This document shows positions 1-8,087 of a stretch of 39,369 bases of DNA, piece by piece. Position numbers and translations under genes: made by a program. The number at the start of each line of letters is the position of its first letter. Position 1 is the stretch's first letter. Below the pieces are notes generated by a model. The model made no database searches. It saw only the letters and a program-made list of their open reading frames with translations, and was not told the DNA's origin. Source of the stretch: an uncultured Rhodospirillaceae bacterium (lineage in GTDB: Bacteria; Pseudomonadota; Alphaproteobacteria; Rhodospirillales; UBA2165); the NCBI GenBank assembly GCA_913020445.1, contig CAJWAR010000040.1:1-39369 (forward strand), read 5' to 3'.

Positions 1-8
1 CTCTACCT

Positions 9-70
9 CCGAAAGCGGACGAAATTACCTACAGCAAATTACGGCAGCTTTTGACCCTAAGCGGACATTG
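9..70. repeat. GTCCGCTT/AAGCGGAC palindromic repeat, upstream copies
   Basis: The stretch before the cyclase gene has two AAGCGGAC cores, at 13-20 (inside CCGAAAGCGGAC, 9-20) and at 59-66 (AAGCGGACATTG, 59-70). The second forms a degenerate hairpin with GGCAGCTT at 43-50. The 9-20 copy is the exact reverse complement of 2071-2082 downstream of the same gene. From memory, very similar GTCCGCTT...AAGCGGAC palindromes are scattered through Rhizobiales and related genomes, often near cyclase genes. I infer a dispersed non-coding repeat family rather than a promoter element. Confidence 0.5.
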
Positions 71-154
71 GCGAGATCACCGGAGAAATACTGCTTTGAT
101 AGCTCTTCTTTGTAATCTTTGCTAAACTCGGTCCGCCGTTTTTGGGAGGGGAAA

Positions 155-2053
155 ATGATCGAGGAAGGCGTCAAACGGAAGCTTGCGGCAATCCTTTATG
201 CCGATGTCGCTGGATACAGCCGGCTGACCGGCGCGGATGAAGAGGGAACACACAAAACCCTGAGCACCTATCTCGATGCGATCTCATCTCTCATCGAAGG
301 CCACGGCGGGAGGGTGCTACATTACGCCGGTGACGCGGTCTTAGCTGAATTCGCCAGCATCGTCATCGCTGTGAGTTGCGCGATCGAAGTCCAGCGTGAT
401 CTTGCGACCCGTAATGAAAACCTGGCCGACGACCGTAAGATGCAGTTCCGTATCGGCATTAACCTGGGTGACGTGATCATCGACCGCGACGAGTTATACG
501 GCGATGGGGTCAACGTGGCGGCTCGGTTGGAGAGTCTCGCGGAACCGGACGGTATCTGTGTTTCGCAAAAGGTCTTAGACGAAGTTCGTGACAAGCTGGA
601 GGTTGGCTACGAGTTCTTGGGCGAGAAATCGGTCAAGAACATCGAACGGCCAATTCCGGTGTACCGGGTGGTGTTGACGCCCGATGCGGCAGGCCAAATC
701 ATCGGTGAACGAATTACTGCCCGCGTGGCGTCAAGGCGCTCAGTCCTGATGGCAGCCGCGGTGGTTGCCCTCGTGGTGGCAGGTGGCGTGGCGGTCTGGT
801 TGCAACGCCTGCCAAATGTACCGCCGACTTCGGTCGAACGCATGGCCTTTCCACTGCCCGACAAGCCGTCAATCGCCGTCTTACCCTTTGACAATTTGAG
901 TGGCGATCCCAGTCAGGAACATTTAGCGGACGGTATTACCGAAGACATCATCACTACGCTGTCGCAATTACCTGATCTATTCGTCATCGCCCGTAATTCT
1001 ACCTTTATCTACAAGGGCAAGCCGGTGAAAGTGCAAAAAGTCGCCGCTGATCTCGGCATTCGCTTCGTGCTGGAGGGTAGCGTTCAGAAGTCGGGCGAAA
1101 AACTTCGGATTACTGCCCAGCTCATTGATGCGCTGAACGGTAAGCATCTGTGGGCCGAACGTTATGACCGCAAGATGGCCGATCTGTTTGTCCTGCAAGA
1201 CGAGATTACCGATCGCATCGTTACTGCCTTGCAGATCAAGCTCACCGCAGGTGAACAGATACGCGTCCACCGCAAGCACACCCGCAGTCTGGAGGCCTGG
1301 AACCTCCTGACCAAGGGGATCGAACATTTTTACCGCCGCAATACAAACGACAATGCGCAAGCTCGCCGGCTATTCAACGAGGCCCTCAAGGTCGACCGCG
1401 GTTATGCTCTGGCTTACGCGATGCTGGCATGGACCAACTGGTTCGATGCCCAATTTAACTGGACCAATCGTCCGGATTTGTCGATCGAGCGTGCCACCTT
1501 CCTAGCCGAGAAGGCACAAGCTTTGGACGATGAGTTGCCAGATGTCTATGCACTGCAAGGTGCCGTCCACCTTTACAAAAAACAATACCAAGCGGCGGTT
1601 GCGGCCGGCGAGAAAGCCGTCGCCCTCAACCCAAACCATGCCACTACCACGGCACTTCTCGCCGTGATTCAACACAATGCGGGCCGGCCGAAAGACGGCA
1701 TCCGCAATATAAAAAGGGCGATGCGCCTTAGTCCCTATTATCCAACGTGGTTCCTGGAGGAACTGGGTTATGCCTATCTTGATGCCAAACAACCCAAGGA
1801 CGCACTTGCCGCTTACAAAAAATTCCTGGAACGCGAGACGTCTGGCTTACACGCCGCTCATGCCCATCTCGGACGAGCTCTCGCCTATCACGTCCTGGGG
1901 CGCGATGAGGCGGCCCGCAAAGCGGTGGCCAAAGGCATCGCCGCCGACCCCACGATAACGGCGACGCGATTTAAACGCGATAGCCTTAACCGGAACGACG
2001 ATGAGAAAGAGCGAGGTCTCGCCATTCTGCGTCGCCTCGGCCTGCCTGAGTGA
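155..2053 (+). CDS. Class III adenylate/guanylate cyclase with TolB-like and TPR regions
   Basis: Predicted membrane-anchored nucleotide cyclase of 632 residues. The N-terminal catalytic domain (about 1-180) has the metal-binding aspartates D17 (ADVAGYSRL) and D60 (HYAGDAV), and the transition-state pair N120/R124 in GVNVAARLE. One transmembrane helix follows at about 196-216. Next comes a TolB/FlgO-like domain opening with KPSIAVLPFDNLSGD, and then TPR-type helical repeats from about 380 to the end. This architecture is common in rhizobia and Rhodospirillales. The ATG at 155 is preferred over an in-frame TTG at 119 because GGGAGGGG lies just upstream. The product is expected to be cAMP. The helical C-terminal half is probably periplasmic and sensory, but the ligand is unknown. 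The gene stands alone between repeat copies. Confidence 0.88.
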   Translation: MIEEGVKRKLAAILYADVAGYSRLTGADEEGTHKTLSTYLDAISSLIEGHGGRVLHYAGDAVLAEFASIVIAVSCAIEVQRDLATRNENLADDRKMQFRIGINLGDVIIDRDELYGDGVNVAARLESLAEPDGICVSQKVLDEVRDKLEVGYEFLGEKSVKNIERPIPVYRVVLTPDAAGQIIGERITARVASRRSVLMAAAVVALVVAGGVAVWLQRLPNVPPTSVERMAFPLPDKPSIAVLPFDNLSGDPSQEHLADGITEDIITTLSQLPDLFVIARNSTFIYKGKPVKVQKVAADLGIRFVLEGSVQKSGEKLRITAQLIDALNGKHLWAERYDRKMADLFVLQDEITDRIVTALQIKLTAGEQIRVHRKHTRSLEAWNLLTKGIEHFYRRNTNDNAQARRLFNEALKVDRGYALAYAMLAWTNWFDAQFNWTNRPDLSIERATFLAEKAQALDDELPDVYALQGAVHLYKKQYQAAVAAGEKAVALNPNHATTTALLAVIQHNAGRPKDGIRNIKRAMRLSPYYPTWFLEELGYAYLDAKQPKDALAAYKKFLERETSGLHAAHAHLGRALAYHVLGRDEAARKAVAKGIAADPTITATRFKRDSLNRNDDEKERGLAILRRLGLPE

Positions 2054-2070
2054 GGCTAGATTAATCTTTT

Positions 2071-2095
2071 GTCCGCTTTCGGGAATGAAGCGGGC
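2071..2095 (+). terminator. Palindromic repeat / possible terminator after the cyclase gene
   Basis: GTCCGCTT (2071-2078) and AAGCGGGC (2088-2095) form a hairpin with 7 Watson-Crick pairs plus a G-T, 18 bases after the cyclase stop. It is followed by ATTGATAAAAATAA rather than a clean T tract. It belongs to the same repeat family as the copies at 9-70, in inverted orientation. The rest of 2096-2408 is AT-rich and I see no gene in it. Confidence 0.4.
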
Positions 2096-2408
2096 ATTGA
2101 TAAAAATAATTTGTGTTTAATTTTTGTGTATCAAGATCGAGCAATTAATCATTTCCTGAAAAGTGTTGGTTTAATTTCTCGGCATTATCTCACAGGGATT
2201 AAAAGGGCAGGGGGAGCGACATCCATCGCCCACCATTTTCCCATAAATAATATCAAACAGTTACCCGCGATCACTTTTGTTCACAATTATATTTTCTGCG
2301 TCCGTTGGGTGAGGGTGGGCACCTTTGCACTCCAATAATACCATTGAAGCAGTCATCGAAACTATATATTTGGCAAAGATAAAGCTAAAAAATATGAGTG
2401 TTATTATT

Positions 2409-4184
2409 TTATCCTGCTGGATCGGACTTTGACGCCGGCAGCTGTATATGGAAGGCGGCGCCTCGCCTTGGAGCGGGTTCATACCATATTTGGCCGCCAT
2501 ACTCGTTTATGATCGAACGGCAGATCGGCAATCCTAAACCCAGGCCAGATTTTTTAGTCGAGATATAGGCTTCAAATATTTGTTCCTGAAGATTGGCATC
2601 TATACCTGGGCCATTATCTATAATCCCGAGAGAGATAAGTCCGTCCTCCGCCGATGTGCTGATTATCAACTCACCTGAACTGGGATCTAACGTTTTCATT
2701 GCATCAATGCTATTGCGGGCAAGATTTAAAATGACTTGTTGAATTAAAATTGGGTCACCCTTAATCAAGGGGCGGCTCTGCGCAAAATCGAGTGTCAGGT
2801 CAACTCGATTCAATTCGAAATCCGCCTTCAGCAATTGCATGGCATCGTTGACGGCATCGTTTATATTTATGACTTCCAATTTTTGATTATCTCTACGAAT
2901 AAAGTCCCGTAAGCGTTGGATGACATTGCCAGCGCGAATCGTCTGTTCAGATGCTTTTTCTAACGCTTCTAAGACGGATTCCGAAATTGGATCGCCAACT
3001 TTAATACGCCGCAAACTACCGTCAATATAAGCCGCAATGGCTGCCAGAGGCTGATTAAGCTCATGGGCGATGCTTGTAGCCATTTCGCCCATCGTGGACA
3101 CCCGGGTAACGTGAGCAAGTTGATCCTGGTGCAAACGGGATTCCGCTTCAATCCGTTTGAATTCAGTTATGTCTTGAGAAACAAATAAATTGCATTTTTG
3201 CCCCTCAAATTCGATGGTTTCACCACTGACTAGAAAATCTCGAACTGCTCCATCTTTTGCTCGGTATTGGGTTTCCATACTAGCGGGTGAATTATTTTTA
3301 AGCTGCTGCCTGATGCGATCACCAGCATCCGTGTCGACCAGCATGTCAAGTTCATAGGGCGATTTGCCAATTACCTCAGTCCGATTGTAACCAAGGGTGC
3401 TCAACCACATTTGGTTAACTTTCAATAATTTTGCGTCGTCTGAATTTGAAATTGACACCAGTGCCGGGCTGGAACTAAATAATTTATTAAAACCTTCTTG
3501 AGCCTCCGCTTTGGCGAGGATTAGCTGTTGAAACTGAGCGCCTATCTGCCGGGCCATAGGTGAAAATATAAACAAGACCTCAAGAATTAGAACGAGTAAT
3601 GTCAGGATATAAACACTCCATTCCAAATTCCTCATAAACCGAACCGACATTTCAATGTCGAACTGCAACTGTTGAACAAACGCTTCCAATGACAACAGCA
3701 TATCTTCGGTTTCTGGTCCTCGAAGATAATTGCTTTCCGCTTCTCCTAAAGGCGTATTCGTGCTGTAAGCGTTTAATATGCCGGTAATGTGGGAAATAAA
3801 GATACCAACCTTTGCATCCAGATTATGAGGCGCTTCAAAAATTATTGTCTTTGCTTCAGGAGAGAGATTGAACACTCGGCCTTCATCCAACTGGCCAGAT
3901 TTCAATTGGGCGTGCGCACTGATGAATTCCCTAAACGAGTTTCCAAACCGAGATAAACTTTCCACTCTTTCATACGATTGAGTGTCGAACGACAGAAATT
4001 CAACCGCCCTCAATATTCGCTGTGACAACATGCGTTGCCGACCGGCTTTATTGAAGGCGGCAGTATGGTTTTCTTCCTCGGCTACAACGCTTAAGAAGGT
4101 AACTACCGATGCCGTAGCAAGCAGCGCAATCAGTGAAACAGCTATTGCATAGCGCCAGGTTACGCTTTTCTTGACTTGAAGCAT
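2409..4184 (-). CDS. Sensor histidine kinase, PilJ/NarX-like sensor + PAS
   Basis: Membrane sensor kinase of 591 residues. TM1 is at about 12-33. An extracytoplasmic PilJ/NarX-type helical module carries the family hallmark AGRQRMLSQR near residues 47-56. TM2 is at about 190-208, followed by a PAS domain (about 230-345). The dimerisation/phosphoacceptor region is GEMATSIAHELNQP, with the phosphorylated residue predicted as His374. The ATPase domain has the N box NLARNSIDAM, G1 DNGPGID and G2 GLGLGLP. The kinase half resembles FixL/DctB-type kinases. No response regulator adjoins it, so it is an orphan; the receivers at 35.2-37.0 kb are far away. A GTG at 4196 is in frame, but the ATG at 4184 is preferred, with GGTGG about 8 bases upstream. 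PilJ/NarX modules in characterised proteins sense small anions such as nitrate; the ligand here is unknown. Confidence 0.88.
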   Translation of the reverse strand: MLQVKKSVTWRYAIAVSLIALLATASVVTFLSVVAEEENHTAAFNKAGRQRMLSQRILRAVEFLSFDTQSYERVESLSRFGNSFREFISAHAQLKSGQLDEGRVFNLSPEAKTIIFEAPHNLDAKVGIFISHITGILNAYSTNTPLGEAESNYLRGPETEDMLLSLEAFVQQLQFDIEMSVRFMRNLEWSVYILTLLVLILEVLFIFSPMARQIGAQFQQLILAKAEAQEGFNKLFSSSPALVSISNSDDAKLLKVNQMWLSTLGYNRTEVIGKSPYELDMLVDTDAGDRIRQQLKNNSPASMETQYRAKDGAVRDFLVSGETIEFEGQKCNLFVSQDITEFKRIEAESRLHQDQLAHVTRVSTMGEMATSIAHELNQPLAAIAAYIDGSLRRIKVGDPISESVLEALEKASEQTIRAGNVIQRLRDFIRRDNQKLEVININDAVNDAMQLLKADFELNRVDLTLDFAQSRPLIKGDPILIQQVILNLARNSIDAMKTLDPSSGELIISTSAEDGLISLGIIDNGPGIDANLQEQIFEAYISTKKSGLGLGLPICRSIINEYGGQIWYEPAPRRGAAFHIQLPASKSDPAG

Positions 4185-4392
4185 CTTTAACACCACCGGG
4201 TTGGACGAGCGATTTCATCCTAGCATTTTTTGTATTCAATGAAACTAACTGGTAACTCAATATTCGTTACTAGCATAGTCAACGCCCACGATTTTCCTGT
4301 TATTTTATCGATATAACCTCTTGGTAAAGCCGCCGTTGACGCGATAAGATTTTTTGTCGAAGATCGGCATTGCTTCTACCGGGGGAAATCTA

Positions 4393-5769
4393 GTGACCGA
4401 AAATGCAAACTCTTTAAGTGAGGCTTTTTCCGCACGAACGCCAATTTCTCAGCAAATGGCGGAGCGCGCGGTTAAAGTCCTGCCGAGCGGCGTCACTCAC
4501 GATCTTCGATATCAAGAGCCGCATCCGATCTACATTGAGAAAGCACTTGGGCCCCGCAAATGGGATGTCGATGGCAACGAGTATATTGATTATATTGGCG
4601 GCCACGGCGCGCTCTTGCTGGGCCATAGCCACCCGGAGATTGTCAGCGCGATTGAGGCCCAGGCCAAGCTCGGCACCCATCCGGGCGCGGCGCATCAAGC
4701 CGAAGTGGAATGGGCGGAAAAAATCTGCGCCTTGGTGCCGTCTGCCGAGCGGGTGCGGTTTACCTCGTCTGGTACGGAAGCCACCTTGATGGCGCTGCGC
4801 CTCGCGCGGGCGTTCACCGGCCGGACGAAGATTTTGCAGTTTACCGGGCATTTCCACGGTTGGCAGGATCATGTCGTTAGCGGTTATGAAGGACCATCTG
4901 ACAACATACCGCCGCTTGGTATTCTGCCGGCTATTGCAGCGGAAAATATTGTCGTTGAACCTGGTAATCGGGATCAAGTAGCGGCAGCCTTCGCCCAGAA
5001 TCCCGATTTTGCGGCTATTATCGTCGAGCCGACGGGGGCTCATTTTGGTGCCACGCCAATGGCAATAGACTTTCTCACTTTCCTCCGCGACATAACACGG
5101 GAAAATAAATGCCTGCTTATTTTCGACGAAGTGGTGACGGGCTTTCGTGTCGCACCCGGCGGCATGCAGGAACTGGCCGATGTCATGCCTGATGTGACGA
5201 CGTTGGGTAAGATCATGGCCGGCGGGCTGCCGGGCGGGGCGGTGGCTGGCCGCTTAGACATAATGAACCTGCTCGATTTTCAAGCCACCCGTGAGGCTGG
5301 ACAACGTAAGATTGCCCATCCCGGAACCTTCAATGCCAATCCGATGAGTGCTGTTGCTGGTAGCAAAGCTTTGGAAATACTTGGCGGTTCAGATATTTGC
5401 GCCAAGGTGAATGAGAAAGGTGAGCAATTCCGCCAACAACTCAATCAAGTATTGGCCGATCTAAAATTGAAATGGGCGGTCTATGGTACCTATTCAGGAT
5501 TTCATCTGTTTACCAACTCACAAAATCGCAACATTGATTCAGTCAATTTTGACTCGGCAGAAATTCCTGGCCAAGAACTGGCGGCCAATGACACCACAGT
5601 TTTGTCGCCGCTGCGTTTGGCGATGCTCATCAACGGCATCGACACCAGCCCCCGTTTTAGCGGCTTTCTGTCTGCCGCTCATGGCAACGCAGAAATAGAC
5701 CAATCGACCGAGGCGTTCCGGCGCGCCTTGGAATTACTCATCAAGGCAGGCATAGTTGAAGCATCATGA
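4393..5769 (+). CDS. PLP-dependent class III aminotransferase (GSAM-like)
   Basis: Fold-type I, class III aminotransferase of 458 residues, in the branch that includes glutamate-1-semialdehyde aminomutase, D-phenylglycine aminotransferase and beta-phenylalanine aminotransferase. Visible PLP-site features are SSGTEATL (about 125-132), FHGWQDH, the aspartate of IFDEVVTGFR (Asp245) and the Schiff-base lysine of TTLGKIMAGGLPGG (Lys273). I chose GTG at 4393 because GGGGGAAA sits immediately upstream; an in-frame TTG at 4354 would add 13 residues. Its stop overlaps the hydantoinase start (ATGA, 5766-5769), implying translational coupling. That makes heme synthesis unlikely: alphaproteobacteria normally make 5-aminolevulinate with ALA synthase. 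I infer a transaminase for the D- or beta-amino acid released from a cyclic ureide. Substrate is uncertain. Confidence 0.85.
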   Translation: MTENANSLSEAFSARTPISQQMAERAVKVLPSGVTHDLRYQEPHPIYIEKALGPRKWDVDGNEYIDYIGGHGALLLGHSHPEIVSAIEAQAKLGTHPGAAHQAEVEWAEKICALVPSAERVRFTSSGTEATLMALRLARAFTGRTKILQFTGHFHGWQDHVVSGYEGPSDNIPPLGILPAIAAENIVVEPGNRDQVAAAFAQNPDFAAIIVEPTGAHFGATPMAIDFLTFLRDITRENKCLLIFDEVVTGFRVAPGGMQELADVMPDVTTLGKIMAGGLPGGAVAGRLDIMNLLDFQATREAGQRKIAHPGTFNANPMSAVAGSKALEILGGSDICAKVNEKGEQFRQQLNQVLADLKLKWAVYGTYSGFHLFTNSQNRNIDSVNFDSAEIPGQELAANDTTVLSPLRLAMLINGIDTSPRFSGFLSAAHGNAEIDQSTEAFRRALELLIKAGIVEAS

Positions 5770-7175
5770 CTGAAAAACTGATTAAGAACGGCAGAATAAT
5801 CACCGCCACTGATGACTACACCGCCGATATCATGATCGCCGACGGTATCGTCAAAATGATCGGTCTCGATATTGCTGCTGGCGGTGACGTCGAAATCTTT
5901 GATGCCAGCGGCTTGCTGGTGCTGCCGGGCGGCGTCGATGTGCATACTCACCTTGAAGCTGAAGTCGGGGCGGCTAAAACCGTCGATACGTTCGAGAGCG
6001 GCACCATGGCCGCTGCTTTTGGCGGCACCACAACGTTGGTCGATTTTGCTCAGCAACCGCATGGCGGCGGCGTTATTGCCGGCCTCGATGATTGGCAGGC
6101 GCGGGCGGCGAAGGCTTGCGTCGATGTTGGTGCTCATATGATCATCACAACCTTCAACGATCAAACCTTGGTCGATATGAAATCGGTTTTACAAAATGAT
6201 GGCGTCACCAGCTTCAAAATGTTCATGGTGATGCCGGGCGTCATGATGATTGATGATGCCGAGCTGTATCAAATCATGCGGATGACCGGCGAAAATGGCG
6301 GCCTCTCCTGCGTCCATGCCGAAAACGGGTTGCTGATTGATTTATTGATCAAGGAAGCAGTGGCCGAGGGGCGCAACGAAATTCTCAATCATCCACGGGT
6401 TCATCCGCCGGGCACCGAAGGGGAGGCGGCGCACCGGGCGATCCAAATTGCCAAGCTTGCCGACTCGCCGCTCTATGTTGTGCATGTATCGACGCAAGAT
6501 GCGGTCAATCATATTGCCGAAGCGCGCCACGACGGGGTGCCGATTTATGCCGAAACCTGTCCGCATTATTTGTTCCTGACTGAAGACGAATACGACAAGC
6601 CCAATAACGAAGCCGCCAAATACACCATGATCCCACCCTTGCGCTCGCAAGCGCATCAGGACGCTCTCTGGCGGGGGCTGGCGAGCGACGATCTGCAAAT
6701 CATTTCGACCGACCATTGCCCGTTTTGTCTGACTGAACAAAGCTGGGGCCTTGAGCATTCTAAAGCGCTCGGTAAGGACTCCTTCGCTCAGATGCCCAAT
6801 GGCGCCCCCGGCGTCGAAACCCGCTTGCCATTAATCTATGATGGCGGTGTCCGCGAGGGCCGCCTGTCGCTCAATCGTTTTGTGCAATTGAACTCAACAA
6901 CGCCGGCAAAATTATTCGGACTGTTTCCGCGCAAAGGTACCATTGCGGTCGGCTCGGATGCTGACATTGTATTGTTCGATCCAGAAGAAAGCTGGATCAT
7001 CAAAGCCAGCGATCATCACAGCCGGGTCGATTACTCATTGTTCGAAGGCCGCGAAACCATCGGCCGGGTCAAAAAAGTTTTCTTGCGCGGTGAAATGATC
7101 GTCGATGGTACCGAGTGGCTGGGCCACGCCGGCGGCGGCCAATTCATCAAGCGCGGAAATTCCGGACAGGTTTGA
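5766..7175 (+). CDS. hydA: Dihydropyrimidinase / D-hydantoinase
   Basis: Binuclear-metal amidohydrolase of 469 residues that opens cyclic ureides (dihydropyrimidines or 5-substituted hydantoins) to N-carbamoyl amino acids. All ligands of the family are readable: H60 and H62 (GVDVHTH), the lysine that is carboxylated (K151 in TSFKMFMVMPG), H184 (CVHAEN), H240 (YVVHVST) and D316 (ISTDHCPF). The length is typical of D-hydantoinases. It starts inside the stop of the preceding aminotransferase gene. The usual partners of reductive pyrimidine catabolism (preA/preT, beta-ureidopropionase) are absent here. Instead a D-carbamoylase-like gene lies 0.9 kb away on the other strand, which favours a hydantoinase role. 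This is inference; the two activities cannot be separated by motif alone. Confidence 0.92.
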   Translation: MTEKLIKNGRIITATDDYTADIMIADGIVKMIGLDIAAGGDVEIFDASGLLVLPGGVDVHTHLEAEVGAAKTVDTFESGTMAAAFGGTTTLVDFAQQPHGGGVIAGLDDWQARAAKACVDVGAHMIITTFNDQTLVDMKSVLQNDGVTSFKMFMVMPGVMMIDDAELYQIMRMTGENGGLSCVHAENGLLIDLLIKEAVAEGRNEILNHPRVHPPGTEGEAAHRAIQIAKLADSPLYVVHVSTQDAVNHIAEARHDGVPIYAETCPHYLFLTEDEYDKPNNEAAKYTMIPPLRSQAHQDALWRGLASDDLQIISTDHCPFCLTEQSWGLEHSKALGKDSFAQMPNGAPGVETRLPLIYDGGVREGRLSLNRFVQLNSTTPAKLFGLFPRKGTIAVGSDADIVLFDPEESWIIKASDHHSRVDYSLFEGRETIGRVKKVFLRGEMIVDGTEWLGHAGGGQFIKRGNSGQV

Positions 7176-7182
7176 GATTTAT

Positions 7183-7860
7183 TTAGGCGGTGTCCTCAGC
7201 CGTAACTTCAACGACTTCATCTTCACCATTGACAGCCTGGTATTCTTCCAACATGCCGGGTAGCGTAAAAAGATATCGCAGAAGCAAATCTGTAAAACGA
7301 TATAATTTTTCGGCTTCTTCGGGTTTAAATGGGTCAACTTCGTGCGACGCATCATTACCTTCGAGACGTACTTTGTGAGCCCATTTCGCTAGATCGGTCG
7401 TTATTTTACCATCTTCAGCAAGTTTATCGATGCGCTGAAAAAATGTGCCTTTAACCTTAGGAGCAATAATTTTGAGACCGACATCAACACTTTTTCGGAG
7501 CATGGCACCAGCCGCATTGGGGCCAGTTTTTAGATTGTCGATCGCTTCATTGAAAAATTGTTCGACGTTTTCAGGGAGATGTTCCGGCGCGTCAGGAATA
7601 TCGGGCGTGGGATAAAATGCGGTTATTTGGAAATCGCCTGGGCTTTTATTTAAGTGTTCATGCACACGAACATCTCGGTGTTGTATGTTTGTCTCTCCAG
7701 TTCGCCGAAAAATAATAACAACTGGCCTACTACAAACGCCACATTCGGCATAAGAATGAACAAATTGATCGGGATTATCCAATTGATTATTTTCGTAGCG
7801 AACTTCGAAGGCCACTTGCTTTGTGCCACAATGCGGGCAGTCATGTGGAAATGAAGCCAT
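7183..7860 (-). CDS. DUF4145 domain protein with N-terminal zinc ribbon
   Basis: Protein of 225 residues. The N terminus has two Cys pairs (CPHC near residue 8 and CGVC near residue 40) typical of a zinc ribbon. The C-terminal half carries the DUF4145 signature region, including AGAMLRKSVDVGLK and the LEGNDASHE segment. The start is supported by AAGGAT 7 bases upstream. DUF4145 proteins occur alone or attached to restriction and other defence enzymes, and their function is unknown. It faces the hydantoinase gene tail to tail with a 7-base gap and is separated from the upstream carbamoylase gene by a palindromic element, so it is probably its own transcription unit. I see no reason to tie it to ureide metabolism. 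Confidence 0.75.
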   Translation of the reverse strand: MASFPHDCPHCGTKQVAFEVRYENNQLDNPDQFVHSYAECGVCSRPVVIIFRRTGETNIQHRDVRVHEHLNKSPGDFQITAFYPTPDIPDAPEHLPENVEQFFNEAIDNLKTGPNAAGAMLRKSVDVGLKIIAPKVKGTFFQRIDKLAEDGKITTDLAKWAHKVRLEGNDASHEVDPFKPEEAEKLYRFTDLLLRYLFTLPGMLEEYQAVNGEDEVVEVTAEDTA

Positions 7861-7982
7861 TGTCTGTATCCTTGTTTTGAAACTCGCTTAAGCGATCCAT
7901 AATGCATTAGCAGTTGTCTGAGAATGTGAAAACCAAAAAAAGTACGGTAATTCTGGACAGGTTTGACCGAAACACACTCCAT

Positions 7983-8072
7983 CGTCACCCTGGACTTGAT
8001 CCAGGGTCCAGTTTTTTGTTGGCTAAAACTCAGATTTTGGCTTTCTGGATTCTGGCTTTCGCCAGAATGACG
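7983..8072. repeat. 90-bp palindromic intergenic element with two hairpins
   Basis: The element has terminal inverted repeats CGTCA (7983-7987) and TGACG (8068-8072). It contains two perfect hairpins: CCCTGGA/TCCAGGG with a 5-base loop (7988-8006), and ATTCTGGC/GCCAGAAT with a TTTC loop (8049-8068). From memory, this pattern matches a dispersed repeat seen in intergenic regions of many alphaproteobacteria. It lies between two minus-strand genes, 15 bp past the stop of the carbamoylase gene, where the hairpins could end or protect its mRNA. Confidence 0.75.
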
Positions 8073-8087
8073 GTTGCGGTTTAAGAG

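Noticed and set aside
2069..2338. 89-codon frame after the cyclase gene
   Set aside because: It starts with TTG inside the palindromic repeat, has no ribosome-binding site and no recognisable domain. Its first residues are just the repeat translated, a pattern I recall from spurious annotations.
4414..5043. 209-codon antisense frame in the aminotransferase gene
   Set aside because: The sense strand has a full PLP-enzyme motif set; the antisense product is Arg-rich without a domain.
4393..5769. hemL for heme synthesis
   Set aside because: The sequence is GSAM-like, but coupling to a hydantoinase gene and the usual ALA synthase route of alphaproteobacteria argue for another substrate.
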